A DNA stretch of 7,564 bases, from the NCBI GenBank assembly GCA_018665625.1, contig JABJCF010000424.1, positions 1 to 7,564 of the forward strand. The letters run 5' to 3'. The position numbers and the translations under genes are program-made. The notes below the pieces were generated by a model. That model ran no database searches. It worked only from the letters and a program-made list of their open reading frames with translations, and was not told where the DNA came from. Source of the DNA: Nitrospina sp. (GTDB lineage: Bacteria; Nitrospinota; Nitrospinia; Nitrospinales; VA-1). Below are positions 1 to 6,354 of this stretch, piece by piece. Position 1 is the stretch's first letter, and each line of letters starts with the position of its first letter.

Positions 1-546
1 ATGGCTGCGATTATAGGATTGCCTGTCGAGACCATTCAAGAGTTGTGTGATAAGGTTTCCAGTGAATCTAATCTTGTCCAACCTGCTAATTTAAATAGTC
101 CGGTTCAGACCGTTATTGCGGGTCACAAAGAATCTGTTGAAAAGGTTTCTGAAGATGCTTTAGCAGCCGGGGCAAAAAAGGCAGTGATGCTCCCTGTGAG
201 TGCGCCCTTTCATAGTGCCTTAATGAAACCGGCAGAAATCAAGCTTCAAAAAGAATTGGAAGACACTGAGTTTCACGACCTGTCCTTTCCTGTCATTAAT
301 AATATCGAGGCAAAACCCATTAACAAAGGAACTGAGGCAAGAGAATCTTTAGTAAAACAAGTATGTTCTCCAGTTCGATGGTCAGAAACGATGCAGTGCA
401 TCGTTGACAACCAAATTGATACAGTTGTGGAATTAGGCTCTGGAAAAGTATTGAGCGGATTAATGAAGAGGTTTGATAGAAATATTAAATGCTTTCAGGT
501 TGGGGATAGAGAATCATTATCCCAAACTCTTGCTGCCTTAAAATAA
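1..546 (+). CDS. fabD: Malonyl-CoA:ACP transacylase, C-terminal part (5' end cut by window edge)
   Basis: FabD moves malonyl groups from coenzyme A to acyl carrier protein, supplying the extender unit for type II fatty-acid synthesis in the cytoplasm. The visible 181 residues match the C-terminal part of the family. The opening MAAIIGL is the internal segment that normally follows the nucleophile region, so the ATG at base 1 is almost certainly an internal methionine, not the start. Family members are about 310 residues long, so roughly 125-130 residues are missing, including the GHSLGE serine motif. The catalytic histidine is visible in SAPFHSALMKP at residue 71 (codon 211-213), and the C-terminal GSGKVLSGLMKR block is intact. 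The gene ends with TAA and fabG follows after 22 bases, fitting one operon. Family assignment is secure; only the 5' boundary is unknown. Confidence 0.95.
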   Translation: MAAIIGLPVETIQELCDKVSSESNLVQPANLNSPVQTVIAGHKESVEKVSEDALAAGAKKAVMLPVSAPFHSALMKPAEIKLQKELEDTEFHDLSFPVINNIEAKPINKGTEARESLVKQVCSPVRWSETMQCIVDNQIDTVVELGSGKVLSGLMKRFDRNIKCFQVGDRESLSQTLAALK

Positions 547-568
547 ATAAAGAAAAACTGGATAAAAA

Positions 569-1309
569 ATGGAACTTGACGGAAAAATCGCCCTTATAAC
601 AGGGGGTGCTCAGGGAATCGGAAGAATTATTAGTGAAGAGTTGGCGGGACAGGGTGCCCATGTTATTTTGGGCGATGTTAATTTAGAGGGTGCTGAGAAA
701 ACTGCTGGAGAAATAAAGAGCAGCGGAGGAAAAGCTTCTGCAGTTCGAATTGATGTCTCAAATGCCGCTGATGTGAAAAGTGTTTTTGATTCGATTATAA
801 AAGAGTATAAGCCGGTTGATATTGTTGTTAATAATGCTGGGATTACCCGAGATGGATTATTAGTGCGAATGAAAGAGGTCGATTGGGACCTTGTATTGAA
901 TATTAATTTAAAGGGTAGTTTTTTGTGCAGCCAGCAAGCTGCCAAGCAAATGATGAAACAGAAAAGTGGGGCTATTGTAAATATTGCTTCCATTGTAGGG
1001 GTGATGGGGAATTTTGGTCAGGCAAATTATTCAGCTTCTAAGGCTGGATTGATTGGCTTCACCAAAACACTTGCAAGAGAGATTGCACCTCGGGGCATTC
1101 GTGCTAATGCAGTTGCACCCGGTTTTATCGATACAGAAATGACAAGAGTTTTGGAAGAACCGGTTCGAGAAAAATTAATCGAGCAAATTCCACTTGCTCG
1201 ATTAGGACAACCAGAAGACGTTGCACGCTGTGTTTCTTTTTTGGTTTCGGAAAAGGCCAGTTATATTACGGGCCAAGTAATTAATGTAAACGGTGGTATG
1301 TTGATGTAA
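569..1309 (+). CDS. fabG: 3-oxoacyl-[ACP] reductase FabG
   Basis: FabG reduces 3-oxoacyl-ACP to 3-hydroxyacyl-ACP with NADPH, the first reductive step of the elongation cycle. At 246 residues it is the usual length for this short-chain dehydrogenase. Visible motifs are the Rossmann cofactor loop TGGAQGIG (residues 11-18), NNAG (88-91), and the catalytic tetrad Asn111, Ser141, Tyr154 and Lys158 (the last two in YSASK). The C-terminal PGFIDTEMT and YITGQVINVNGG blocks are typical of FabG rather than of other SDR enzymes. Position between fabD and acpP strongly supports the name. The ATG at 569 is chosen because MELDGKIALITGG aligns with the family N-terminus. There is no convincing Shine-Dalgarno in the AAAGAAAAACTGGAT leader, so initiation may depend on coupling to fabD translation. 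Confidence 0.97.
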   Translation: MELDGKIALITGGAQGIGRIISEELAGQGAHVILGDVNLEGAEKTAGEIKSSGGKASAVRIDVSNAADVKSVFDSIIKEYKPVDIVVNNAGITRDGLLVRMKEVDWDLVLNINLKGSFLCSQQAAKQMMKQKSGAIVNIASIVGVMGNFGQANYSASKAGLIGFTKTLAREIAPRGIRANAVAPGFIDTEMTRVLEEPVREKLIEQIPLARLGQPEDVARCVSFLVSEKASYITGQVINVNGGMLM

Positions 1310-1316
1310 TTCCAAC

Positions 1317-1322
1317 TAGGAG
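1317..1322 (+). promoter_or_regulatory. Ribosome binding site of acpP
   Basis: TAGGAG lies 11 bases upstream of the acpP ATG. It is one of the better Shine-Dalgarno matches in the fatty-acid cluster, whereas fabG and rnc have no clear one. This fits the known need for much more ACP than enzyme, but the expression level itself is inferred. Confidence 0.6.
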
Positions 1323-1333
1323 TTTGAAAAGCT

Positions 1334-1567
1334 ATGTCTGTTGAAGAAAAGGTAAAAGAAATTATTGTCGATCAATTAGGAGTGGATGAAAAACAGGTCA
1401 ATGCCGAAGCATCATTTATTGATGACTTGGGTGCAGATTCTTTGGACACGGTAGAGTTAGTCATGGCTTTGGAAGAGGAATTTGACATTGAGATTCCTGA
1501 TGAAGATGCTGAAAAGATCGCAACAGTACAAAATGCGGTGGACTATATTAAAGGCCAAACTAATTGA
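1334..1567 (+). CDS. acpP: Acyl carrier protein
   Basis: This small acidic protein carries growing acyl chains as thioesters on a 4'-phosphopantetheine arm. It has 77 residues, the normal size, and the expected strongly acidic helix II region ([22 protein letters not shown]). The modification serine is Ser36 in the DSL motif of [11 protein letters not shown] (residues 33-43). The three-helix pattern, with [11 protein letters not shown] at the end, is standard. ATG 1334 is preceded by a TAGGAG ribosome binding site and gives the typical [11 protein letters not shown]-terminus. It sits between fabG and fabF, 24 bases after fabG and 29 bases before the fabF ATG. Nothing unusual is seen in the protein. 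Confidence 0.98.
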   Translation: MSVEEKVKEIIVDQLGVDEKQVNAEASFIDDLGADSLDTVELVMALEEEFDIEIPDEDAEKIATVQNAVDYIKGQTN

Positions 1568-1575
1568 GTAGCCTC

Positions 1576-1589
1576 CCTCATCCCTGAGG
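1576..1589 (+). promoter_or_regulatory. Small hairpin overlapping the fabF ribosome binding site
   Basis: CCTCA (1576-1580) is the exact reverse complement of TGAGG (1585-1589), separated by the loop TCCC. GAGG (1586-1589) is the only plausible Shine-Dalgarno for fabF, sitting 7 bases before ATG 1597, so folding would pair the ribosome binding site. The five-pair stem with three G-C pairs is seen directly. A role in lowering fabF translation relative to acpP is inference. The stem is short and may be chance. Confidence 0.4.
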
Positions 1590-1596
1590 TATATTG

Positions 1597-2838
1597 ATGA
1601 AAAAAAGAGTAGTTGTGACTGGGTTGGGGATCGTTTCTCCCTTAGGCTTGGGAGCGAAAGCGAACAAAGAGGCTTTGTTCAGTGGTCGTTCTGGAGTTGA
1701 TCGTATAACCAGTTTTATCCCTGATGATGACTTCCCTGTGAAAATAGCAGGTGAGGTGAAGGGGTTTGACTCGAAAGATTATATCGATCATAAAGAAATA
1801 AAAAAGATGGACCGGTTCATTCACTATGCAGTGGCCTGTAGTAAAATGGCTATGAATGAATCTGGCCTGGAAATCAATGACTCCAATGCTGAGAGAGTAG
1901 GGGTTATTGTTGGTGTGGGTCTTGGCGGTCTCCCCGCAATAGAAAAATATCACGACATTTATAAAGAAAGAGGAGTGAAAAAAATCACTCCATTTTTCAT
2001 TCCTATGCTGATTGCGAATCTTGCATCCGGGCAGGTTTCTATCCTTACCGGTGCTAAGGGGCCGAACTCTTGTGTTGTCACGGCTTGTGCCACAGGGACT
2101 CATTCCATAGGTGAGGCAGCAAGGCTGATTCAATATGGTGATGCGGATGTGATGATTGCCGGGGGAACCGAATCCGTTATAACTCCTCTTTGTGTTGGCG
2201 GATTCAACGCCGCTAAAGCTTTGTCGCACCGAAACGATGATCCGCAAGGTGCCAGCCGACCTTTTGATAAAGACCGAGATGGTTTTGTTATAGGTGAGGG
2301 CTGTGGGGTGCTGATCCTTGAGGAATTAGAACATGCCAAAAAAAGAGGGGCTACTATTCTTGGTGAGGTTATTGGATACGCTCTTAATGGGGATGCCCAT
2401 CATATTACTGCAACAGCTCCAGGTGGTGAGGGGGCAGCAAGATGTATGAACCTAGCCTTGAATAATGCGGGGATAAATAAAGAAGATGTCGACTATGTCA
2501 ACGCCCACGGCACCTCAACCGCTGCCGATGCAACGGAAACTCAAGCAATTAAAACTGTATTTAAGGACCACGCAAAAAAACTTCCAGTCAGTTCAACTAA
2601 ATCCATGACGGGGCACCTTTTGGGCGCCGCAGGGGGTGTTGAAGCAATTTATTCGCTCATGGCAATGGAAAGCGGAACCTTGCCTCCCACCATCAATTAC
2701 ACGACGCCCGATCCAGAATGCGATCTGGACTATGTGCCCAACCAAGCCCGAGAAGCGAAAGTAGATATCTGCCTATCCAATTCTTTTGGTTTTGGTGGTA
2801 CCAATGGAGTTCTGGTTTTTAAAAAATTCACTGGATAA
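1597..2838 (+). CDS. fabF: 3-oxoacyl-[ACP] synthase II (beta-ketoacyl-ACP synthase II)
   Basis: FabF condenses malonyl-ACP with acyl-ACP to extend the fatty-acid chain by two carbons. From the ATG at 1597 it has 413 residues, the same length as the E. coli enzyme. The thiolase-fold catalytic residues are in place: Cys164 in [10 protein letters not shown], His304 in NAHGTST, Lys335 in SSTKSMTGH, and His340 in the same block. The glycine-rich NSFGFGGTN loop with the gating phenylalanine (about residue 399) is present near the C-terminus. An in-frame TTG at 1594 could also initiate, but it lies only 4 bases from the GAGG ribosome binding site (1586-1589), while ATG 1597 lies 7 bases away and gives the standard [11 protein letters not shown] start. 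It ends just before rnc. Confidence 0.97.
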   Translation: MKKRVVVTGLGIVSPLGLGAKANKEALFSGRSGVDRITSFIPDDDFPVKIAGEVKGFDSKDYIDHKEIKKMDRFIHYAVACSKMAMNESGLEINDSNAERVGVIVGVGLGGLPAIEKYHDIYKERGVKKITPFFIPMLIANLASGQVSILTGAKGPNSCVVTACATGTHSIGEAARLIQYGDADVMIAGGTESVITPLCVGGFNAAKALSHRNDDPQGASRPFDKDRDGFVIGEGCGVLILEELEHAKKRGATILGEVIGYALNGDAHHITATAPGGEGAARCMNLALNNAGINKEDVDYVNAHGTSTAADATETQAIKTVFKDHAKKLPVSSTKSMTGHLLGAAGGVEAIYSLMAMESGTLPPTINYTTPDPECDLDYVPNQAREAKVDICLSNSFGFGGTNGVLVFKKFTG

Positions 2839-2846
2839 CTTTGAAA

Positions 2847-3563
2847 ATGGATTTTTCTGAAACGCGCATGGAGGAATTATCCTCTCTTCAGAGTAGAACA
2901 AATTATAAATTCGCCGATTTAAAACTACTCAATAAAGCTCTCACCCATAAATCTTACGCTAACGAAAAAAGCAACAACCACAAACACAATGAGCGGCTGG
3001 AGTTTTTGGGAGATTCTGTTCTGGATATCCTTGTAAGCGATTACCTTGTTCAAAAATTCAGTGATTTCGCTGAAGGAACATTGTCAAAAATTCGAGCCTC
3101 GGTGGTCAACGAATCTTGCCTTGCAAAATTGGCTAAGAAAATGGAGTTAGGTGATTATTTGTTGTTGGGTAAGGGAGAGGACTTGTCTGGCGGAAGAAAA
3201 AAACCCTCTATTCTTGCCGATGCCTTTGAAGCTTTAGCCGGTGCTGTATTTCGTGATGGTGGTTTGAAGGCCGCTTCGGGTATTTTTCTCCCATTATTGA
3301 TAGAGGAAATTGATAAAACGGCGGAGTCATGGTCTTTTAGAGATTTTAAAAGTGATCTCCAGGAGTACACACAGAATAAATTAGTATGCATTCCTGCCTA
3401 TAAAGTGGTTCGGGAAATTGGTCCTGATCATGCGAAAGAATTTGAAGTGGTTGTGATTATTAAAAACGAGATTCAAGGAAAAGGTCTGGGGCGTAGTAAA
3501 AAAGAAGCAGAACAGGCTGCAGCAAAAATTGCTATGGAAAGTTTCTCATCTGGTGCGCAATAA
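2847..3563 (+). CDS. rnc: Ribonuclease III
   Basis: RNase III cleaves double-stranded RNA in rRNA processing and mRNA turnover. The 238-residue product has the nuclease domain first (about 12-160), with the signature NERLEFLGDSVL at 48-59 carrying the metal-binding acidic residues Glu49, Glu52 and Asp56, and the second pair Asp125 and Glu128 in ILADAFEALAGAV. A double-stranded RNA-binding domain follows (about 167-235), ending in the typical GRSKKEAEQAAAKIAM helix. Length and domain order are normal and no key residue is missing. The start is uncertain: TTG 2841, ATG 2847 and ATG 2868 are all in frame and none has a strong Shine-Dalgarno. The gene begins 8 bases after the fabF stop, so translational coupling is likely. 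rnc commonly follows the acpP-fabF cluster. Confidence 0.96.
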   Translation: MDFSETRMEELSSLQSRTNYKFADLKLLNKALTHKSYANEKSNNHKHNERLEFLGDSVLDILVSDYLVQKFSDFAEGTLSKIRASVVNESCLAKLAKKMELGDYLLLGKGEDLSGGRKKPSILADAFEALAGAVFRDGGLKAASGIFLPLLIEEIDKTAESWSFRDFKSDLQEYTQNKLVCIPAYKVVREIGPDHAKEFEVVVIIKNEIQGKGLGRSKKEAEQAAAKIAMESFSSGAQ

Positions 3564-3568
3564 AAATT

Positions 3569-3597
3569 TTAGTTCTTATAATAATTAGGGATAAAAT
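3569..3597 (+). promoter_or_regulatory. Possible weak promoter upstream of the pentapeptide gene
   Basis: The AT-rich gap after rnc contains two -10-like hexamers, TATAAT (3577-3582) and TAAAAT (3592-3597). For the second, TTAGTT (3569-3574) sits at 17-base spacing but matches the -35 consensus poorly. The first has no recognisable -35 partner. A separate promoter here would fit a change in gene content after rnc, but AT-rich DNA produces such matches by chance. Confidence 0.2.
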
Positions 3598-3629
3598 ATA
3601 ACCCATTCAAATCATTTTAGAATTTTTAT

Positions 3630-4040
3630 ATGCTTGAAGATTGGATTTTAAGGAAGAAGGAAATTGAAGACTCCAAAGATAAGTTGAAGGGCGCAGACCT
3701 TTGTAATGCAAAACTTATGCAGGCCAAACTAAAAGGTGCAAGTTTAGAAAATGCAGATTTAACAGCCGCATATCTAATCAAAGCGGACCTAAGTGGAGCG
3801 AATTTGTCGGGAGCAGACTTAACCCAGGCTGTATTAAGTGAAGCAGATCTTTCGGGAGCGGATTTTGATGGTGCTGAATTGGAAGACACTTTTTTAAATG
3901 GTGCAAATTTAAAGGACGCGGTAAATCTGACTTGCGATCAACTTGATTTAGCTAATTATGATAAAGATACAATTTTCCCTCACTATATAACTATAAACTG
4001 GTCACCCGACGGCCTTTGTGAATGCATTGAAGAAAAATAA
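3630..4040 (+). CDS. Pentapeptide-repeat protein
   Basis: The product has 136 residues. After a short charged N-terminus (MLEDWILRKKEIEDSKDKLK), fifteen uninterrupted five-residue units run from residue 21 to 95 in the A(D/N)LXX pattern, for example GADLC, NADLT, GANLS, GADLT and GADFD, then a degenerate unit at 96-100. Such repeats fold into a right-handed quadrilateral beta-helix, so about four coils are expected. The tail LTCDQLDLANYDKDTIFP resembles the C-terminal cap seen in many short bacterial pentapeptide proteins. No signal peptide or membrane segment is seen, so it is probably cytoplasmic. Members include DNA-gyrase-protecting proteins such as Qnr and MfpA, but this protein is shorter than those and nothing here supports that role. 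ATG 3630 lacks a Shine-Dalgarno, being preceded by AATTTTTAT. Molecular function is unknown. Confidence 0.88.
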   Translation: MLEDWILRKKEIEDSKDKLKGADLCNAKLMQAKLKGASLENADLTAAYLIKADLSGANLSGADLTQAVLSEADLSGADFDGAELEDTFLNGANLKDAVNLTCDQLDLANYDKDTIFPHYITINWSPDGLCECIEEK

Positions 4041-4058
4041 TAATAGGATGACAGGAAG

Positions 4059-4532
4059 ATGAAAGAAAAAGAGATACTCAAGTTGATGACGGACATTCCT
4101 TTCTTTAAGCCGTTCACTTTAAAAGAGAAAAAGATTATGGCATCAATTGATACTCACATTGTTGAATTTCATAAAGGTGACCATGTTATCCGGCAGGGAG
4201 AAAAAGATTCTACCATTTTCGTGCTCCTCAAGGGGAGTCTGGCCATCACAAAAGATGAAGTTCCGGATGCAGAGCTGAACACCTTGAATGCGGGTTCTAT
4301 GTTTGGCGAGGTGCCTTTGATTACTGGGAAATCCCGATCGACAAATGTTATAGCAAAGAAAAAAGTTGTGGTTTTGAAGATGGATAGCTATCTCCTGAAA
4401 ACATTAGACCCTGCTATCTTAAATAAGTTTAAAGACCATCTTTTGAAAATATTAATCGGTAGATTGGATGAAATGAATACAGCAATGGCTGGTTTTAAAC
4501 ATGAATTTGAAAAAATGTATCGGCGCTTGTAA
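4059..4532 (+). CDS. Stand-alone cyclic-nucleotide-binding-domain protein
   Basis: The 157-residue protein is essentially one cNMP-binding (CRP-like) beta-barrel followed by a helix. Visible landmarks are the N-terminal helical part (IPFFKPFTLKEKKIM), the barrel strands with KGDHVIRQGEKD and FVLLKGSLAI, and the phosphate-binding cassette FGEVPLITGKSRST, with Gly83-Glu84 and Arg93 at the positions that contact the cyclic nucleotide in CRP. The C-terminal segment (about 115-157) is helical and charged and could mediate dimerisation. There is no helix-turn-helix domain, so it is not a complete CRP/FNR transcription factor. It could bind cAMP, cGMP or another ligand and act through a partner protein; which one is unknown. 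AGGA at 4045-4048, 10 bases before ATG 4059, is a fair ribosome binding site. It lies 18 bases after the pentapeptide gene, so the two are probably co-transcribed. Confidence 0.88.
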   Translation: MKEKEILKLMTDIPFFKPFTLKEKKIMASIDTHIVEFHKGDHVIRQGEKDSTIFVLLKGSLAITKDEVPDAELNTLNAGSMFGEVPLITGKSRSTNVIAKKKVVVLKMDSYLLKTLDPAILNKFKDHLLKILIGRLDEMNTAMAGFKHEFEKMYRRL

Positions 4533-4552
4533 AAACGCGCTTTGAGGTTTTT

Positions 4553-4753
4553 ATGGTAAATAAAAAGCTGCCATACGAACGAGACCCAATTCCAGAAGAT
4601 AAAGAACCGCCAAAATTTGAAGTAGAAACTATTGCTTCAAAGCTGGTTTTTGGTTTTAGTGTTTCATTAGGTATTTTTTTTCTTTCTCTGGTGGCCATTG
4701 GTATATGGCAATCGTTTAACCAATTCCTTGATTATTTAACGGGCTTCTTTTAA
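4553..4753 (+). CDS. Small single-pass membrane protein of unknown function
   Basis: This 66-residue protein has a charged, proline-containing N-terminal half (KLPYERDPIPEDKEPPKFEVE) and one hydrophobic segment at about residues 31-52 (LVFGFSVSLGIFFLSLVAIGIW), followed by a short aromatic tail. That pattern indicates an inner-membrane protein anchored near its C-terminus, probably with the N-terminus in the cytoplasm. I do not recognise a family. The start ATG 4553 has GAGG at 4544-4547, five bases upstream, which supports real translation. It begins 20 bases after the cyclic-nucleotide-binding gene and ends 12 bases before the radical SAM gene, so it belongs to the same transcription unit. 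Because the upstream gene lacks an output domain, a partnership between the two is possible, but this is only inferred from adjacency. Confidence 0.72.
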   Translation: MVNKKLPYERDPIPEDKEPPKFEVETIASKLVFGFSVSLGIFFLSLVAIGIWQSFNQFLDYLTGFF

Positions 4754-4765
4754 AAAAATTCCTCT

Positions 4766-5782
4766 GTGAAAAAACGAGATCAATTAATTATTCCGGTATT
4801 CATACCGCATGAAGGTTGTCCCTATCGTTGCGCCTTTTGCAATCAGACGAAAATTACCGGGGTAGGTGTGCAAAGTGACCAGAAGATTGTTCAGGATGCA
4901 ATTCATACTTATTTGAATGTTTTTGATTCAGGTAACTTACCGGAAAAACGCCAAGTAGCTTTTTATGGCGGAAGTTTTACAGGGCTATCTATTCAAAGGC
5001 AAAAATTATTGCTTGATGCAGTTCGGCCTTGGATTGAATCGGGAAAAATTCATTCGATTAGGGTTTCCACTCATAGTTTACTTGTGAATAATCAAAATAT
5101 TTTATTACTAAGAGAGAATAATGTCCGAATCGTTGAGTTAGGTATTCAATCCACAAACAATAAAGTGCTGGATGCCGTGGGTCGACCTTGCAATTTTGAT
5201 ACGGTAAGATCAGCTGTAAATTCAATTCGAAAAAATGGTTTGGGTCTCGGTTTGCAATTAATGCCAGGGCTCCCAGAAGATAATGAATCCATTTTTATGC
5301 AGTCCGTACACGATGTGATTGGACTTGAGCCCGATTTTGTGCGAATTTATCCCACTCTGGTGATTAAGAATACTGATTTATATGAAATGTATAACTCAGG
5401 TTCATACGTGCCGTGGAGTTTGGAAAGAATGATTCAATTGGTAAAAAATGCATTAAAAGCATTTAAAAAATTTGATATTTCTGTGATCCGGGTAGGTTTG
5501 CATGCAGACCCCTCGATGCTTGAAAATCTTGTGGATGGTCCTTATCATCCGTCTTTCAGATATCTAGTGGAAAGCCGGATCGCCAGAGATAGAATGTTTG
5601 ATTTGATTGAGAGCTTGCCGGAAATCCCTTCAACAATATCTTTTAGGGTACCCTCCAGGCATGTTTCTTTGTTCCTGGGTCATAAAAAGGATAACATCTC
5701 CGCTATTAAGAGTCGGTATGGTATTCGAAATATATTGATTCAACAAATTGGCAATCTAGAAGATTTGCAGTTGGTTGCCTGA
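4766..5782 (+). CDS. Elp3-related radical SAM protein without acetyltransferase domain
   Basis: The 338-residue protein is a radical S-adenosylmethionine enzyme. The cluster-binding motif CX3CX2C is CPYRCAFC at residues 18-25 (Cys18, Cys22, Cys25), holding the [4Fe-4S] cluster that cleaves SAM. Further Elp3-like landmarks are FYGGSFTG (66-73), VELGIQS (123-129), LMPGLPED (165-172), VRIYPTLVIKNTDL (192-205) and GPYHPSFRYLVESRI (258-272). Full Elp3 proteins carry a C-terminal GNAT acetyltransferase domain; this one is too short and ends without it, like the short clostridial relatives often found next to rnc. The substrate is unknown; a role in RNA modification is a guess from Elp3. The segment that is usually STRPD reads STHSL here (101-105). 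The start is GTG 4766, chosen because it gives the short family-like lead into IPVFIPHEGCP; no Shine-Dalgarno is visible. Confidence 0.88.
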   Translation: MKKRDQLIIPVFIPHEGCPYRCAFCNQTKITGVGVQSDQKIVQDAIHTYLNVFDSGNLPEKRQVAFYGGSFTGLSIQRQKLLLDAVRPWIESGKIHSIRVSTHSLLVNNQNILLLRENNVRIVELGIQSTNNKVLDAVGRPCNFDTVRSAVNSIRKNGLGLGLQLMPGLPEDNESIFMQSVHDVIGLEPDFVRIYPTLVIKNTDLYEMYNSGSYVPWSLERMIQLVKNALKAFKKFDISVIRVGLHADPSMLENLVDGPYHPSFRYLVESRIARDRMFDLIESLPEIPSTISFRVPSRHVSLFLGHKKDNISAIKSRYGIRNILIQQIGNLEDLQLVA

Positions 5783-5816
5783 TTATTTTTTAATTTGTAA
5801 ATGAAAGGAAGCTTTA

Positions 5817-6101
5817 ATGGTTACTATTGGAATGAATTATCAGATGATACCGGGTAAAGAGAAGGTTTTTGAAGATGCCTTTACAGCAGTTTTAGGTGTA
5901 ATGGAAGAAATGGAAGGGCACTCAAAATCTTTTTTATACAAAGATGTTAGCAATGCTCAGTCGTATTTGATCGTTTCCGAGTGGAGTGAAGAGCAGGCGT
6001 TTAATGATTTTATGGCATCTGACAAATTTAAAAATGTAGTGAACTGGGGTAAAGAAAATATTTTGGCAGGACGTCCTTCACATACTGTTTATAAACATTA
6101 A
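5817..6101 (+). CDS. ABM-like dimeric alpha/beta-barrel protein
   Basis: This 94-residue protein resembles the antibiotic biosynthesis monooxygenase (ABM) / dimeric alpha-beta barrel family. It begins with a beta strand (VTIGMNYQMIPGK), then a helix (EKVFEDAFTAVLGVMEEM), the central strand YLIVSEWSEEQAFNDFMAS (50-68), and a final strand HTVYKH. Such proteins act as small dimeric monooxygenases, heme-degrading enzymes or ligand-binding barrels. Compared by eye with IsdG, Asn7 is at the expected place, but the IsdG catalytic Trp position appears to be Phe66 and I see no matching catalytic His, so canonical IsdG heme degradation is not supported. AAAGGAAG at 5804-5811, five bases before ATG 5817, is a strong ribosome binding site. 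The gap from the radical SAM stop is 34 bases. The specific substrate is unknown. Confidence 0.78.
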   Translation: MVTIGMNYQMIPGKEKVFEDAFTAVLGVMEEMEGHSKSFLYKDVSNAQSYLIVSEWSEEQAFNDFMASDKFKNVVNWGKENILAGRPSHTVYKH

Positions 6102-6304
6102 TTTGCAGGAGTATGTTCATAAAGACCATCGCGAATACAGCGTTTGACTTTTTTATAAAATAGCTCTGTATCATGAGGTAGTTGACCATCCAGACGCCAA
6201 CGGACTTTAATTATTTTCCCGGCAGGATGCTCAATGACATCAATAACCTCGCCTGTATTTCGGGAAAAGTGTTCGTAAAGTGTGTCGCCAGTATTAATTT
6301 TCAT
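6098..6304 (-). CDS. Small conserved-looking protein of unknown function
   Basis: This - strand gene encodes 68 residues. The ATG (complement of 6302-6304) is preceded by AGGAA (complement of 6313-6317) at 8 bases, a good Shine-Dalgarno, which argues against a chance reading frame. The product is rich in short beta-type segments with turns (TGEVIDVIEHPAGKIIKVRWRL), a DG turn at residues 39-40 and a basic end (YKKVKRCIRDG). The pattern resembles a small SH3-like or KOW-type barrel, but I cannot name a family. No signal peptide, membrane segment or metal motif is seen; there is one cysteine. It converges on the ABM-like gene, with the two stops overlapping at 6098-6101 (TTAA). That tail-to-tail overlap means neither has its own terminator there. 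A nucleic-acid or protein-binding role is only a guess. Confidence 0.65.
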   Translation of the reverse strand: MKINTGDTLYEHFSRNTGEVIDVIEHPAGKIIKVRWRLDGQLPHDTELFYKKVKRCIRDGLYEHTPAN

Positions 6305-6312
6305 TTTTATTG

Positions 6313-6317
6313 TTCCT
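6313..6317 (-). promoter_or_regulatory. Ribosome binding site of the 68-residue gene
   Basis: TTCCT on the + strand reads AGGAA on the - strand, with 8 bases to the ATG ending at 6304. This is the main reason for accepting the small - strand reading frame as a gene. Confidence 0.6.
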
Positions 6318-6354
6318 GATTTTTTAAGCTTTTAGTTTATACATTTTAATTTGG

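Noticed and set aside
1642..2247. Long - strand reading frame (201 codons) inside fabF
   Set aside because: It lies fully antisense to a well-conserved fabF, has no recognisable domain, and is low in structure-like patterns; it is a shadow of fabF codon usage.
557..2838. Shared 9-base string ACTGGATAA before fabG (557-565) and at the fabF/rnc junction (2830-2838)
   Set aside because: The second copy is fabF coding sequence plus its stop codon and the distances to the next start differ (3 versus 8 bases), so it looks like coincidence.
3626..3889. - strand reading frame with repeated S-A-P type units opposite the pentapeptide gene
   Set aside because: Its periodicity is just the reverse complement of the pentapeptide repeats, so it needs no gene of its own.
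3630..4040. Qnr/MfpA-type gyrase-protection role for the pentapeptide protein
   Set aside because: The protein is much shorter than those proteins, lacks their loops, and shares only the generic repeat; nothing in the neighbourhood suggests it.
4523..4540. GCGC...GCGC inverted repeat at the end of the cyclic-nucleotide-binding gene
   Set aside because: The stem is only four pairs around a 10-base loop and no continuous T tract follows; not a credible terminator.
5750..5791. Possible terminator at the end of the radical SAM gene: GGCAA (5750-5754), TTGCC (5775-5779), then a T run (5786-5791)
   Set aside because: The five-pair stem has a 20-base loop and the T run starts 6 bases after it, so it is too weak to call.
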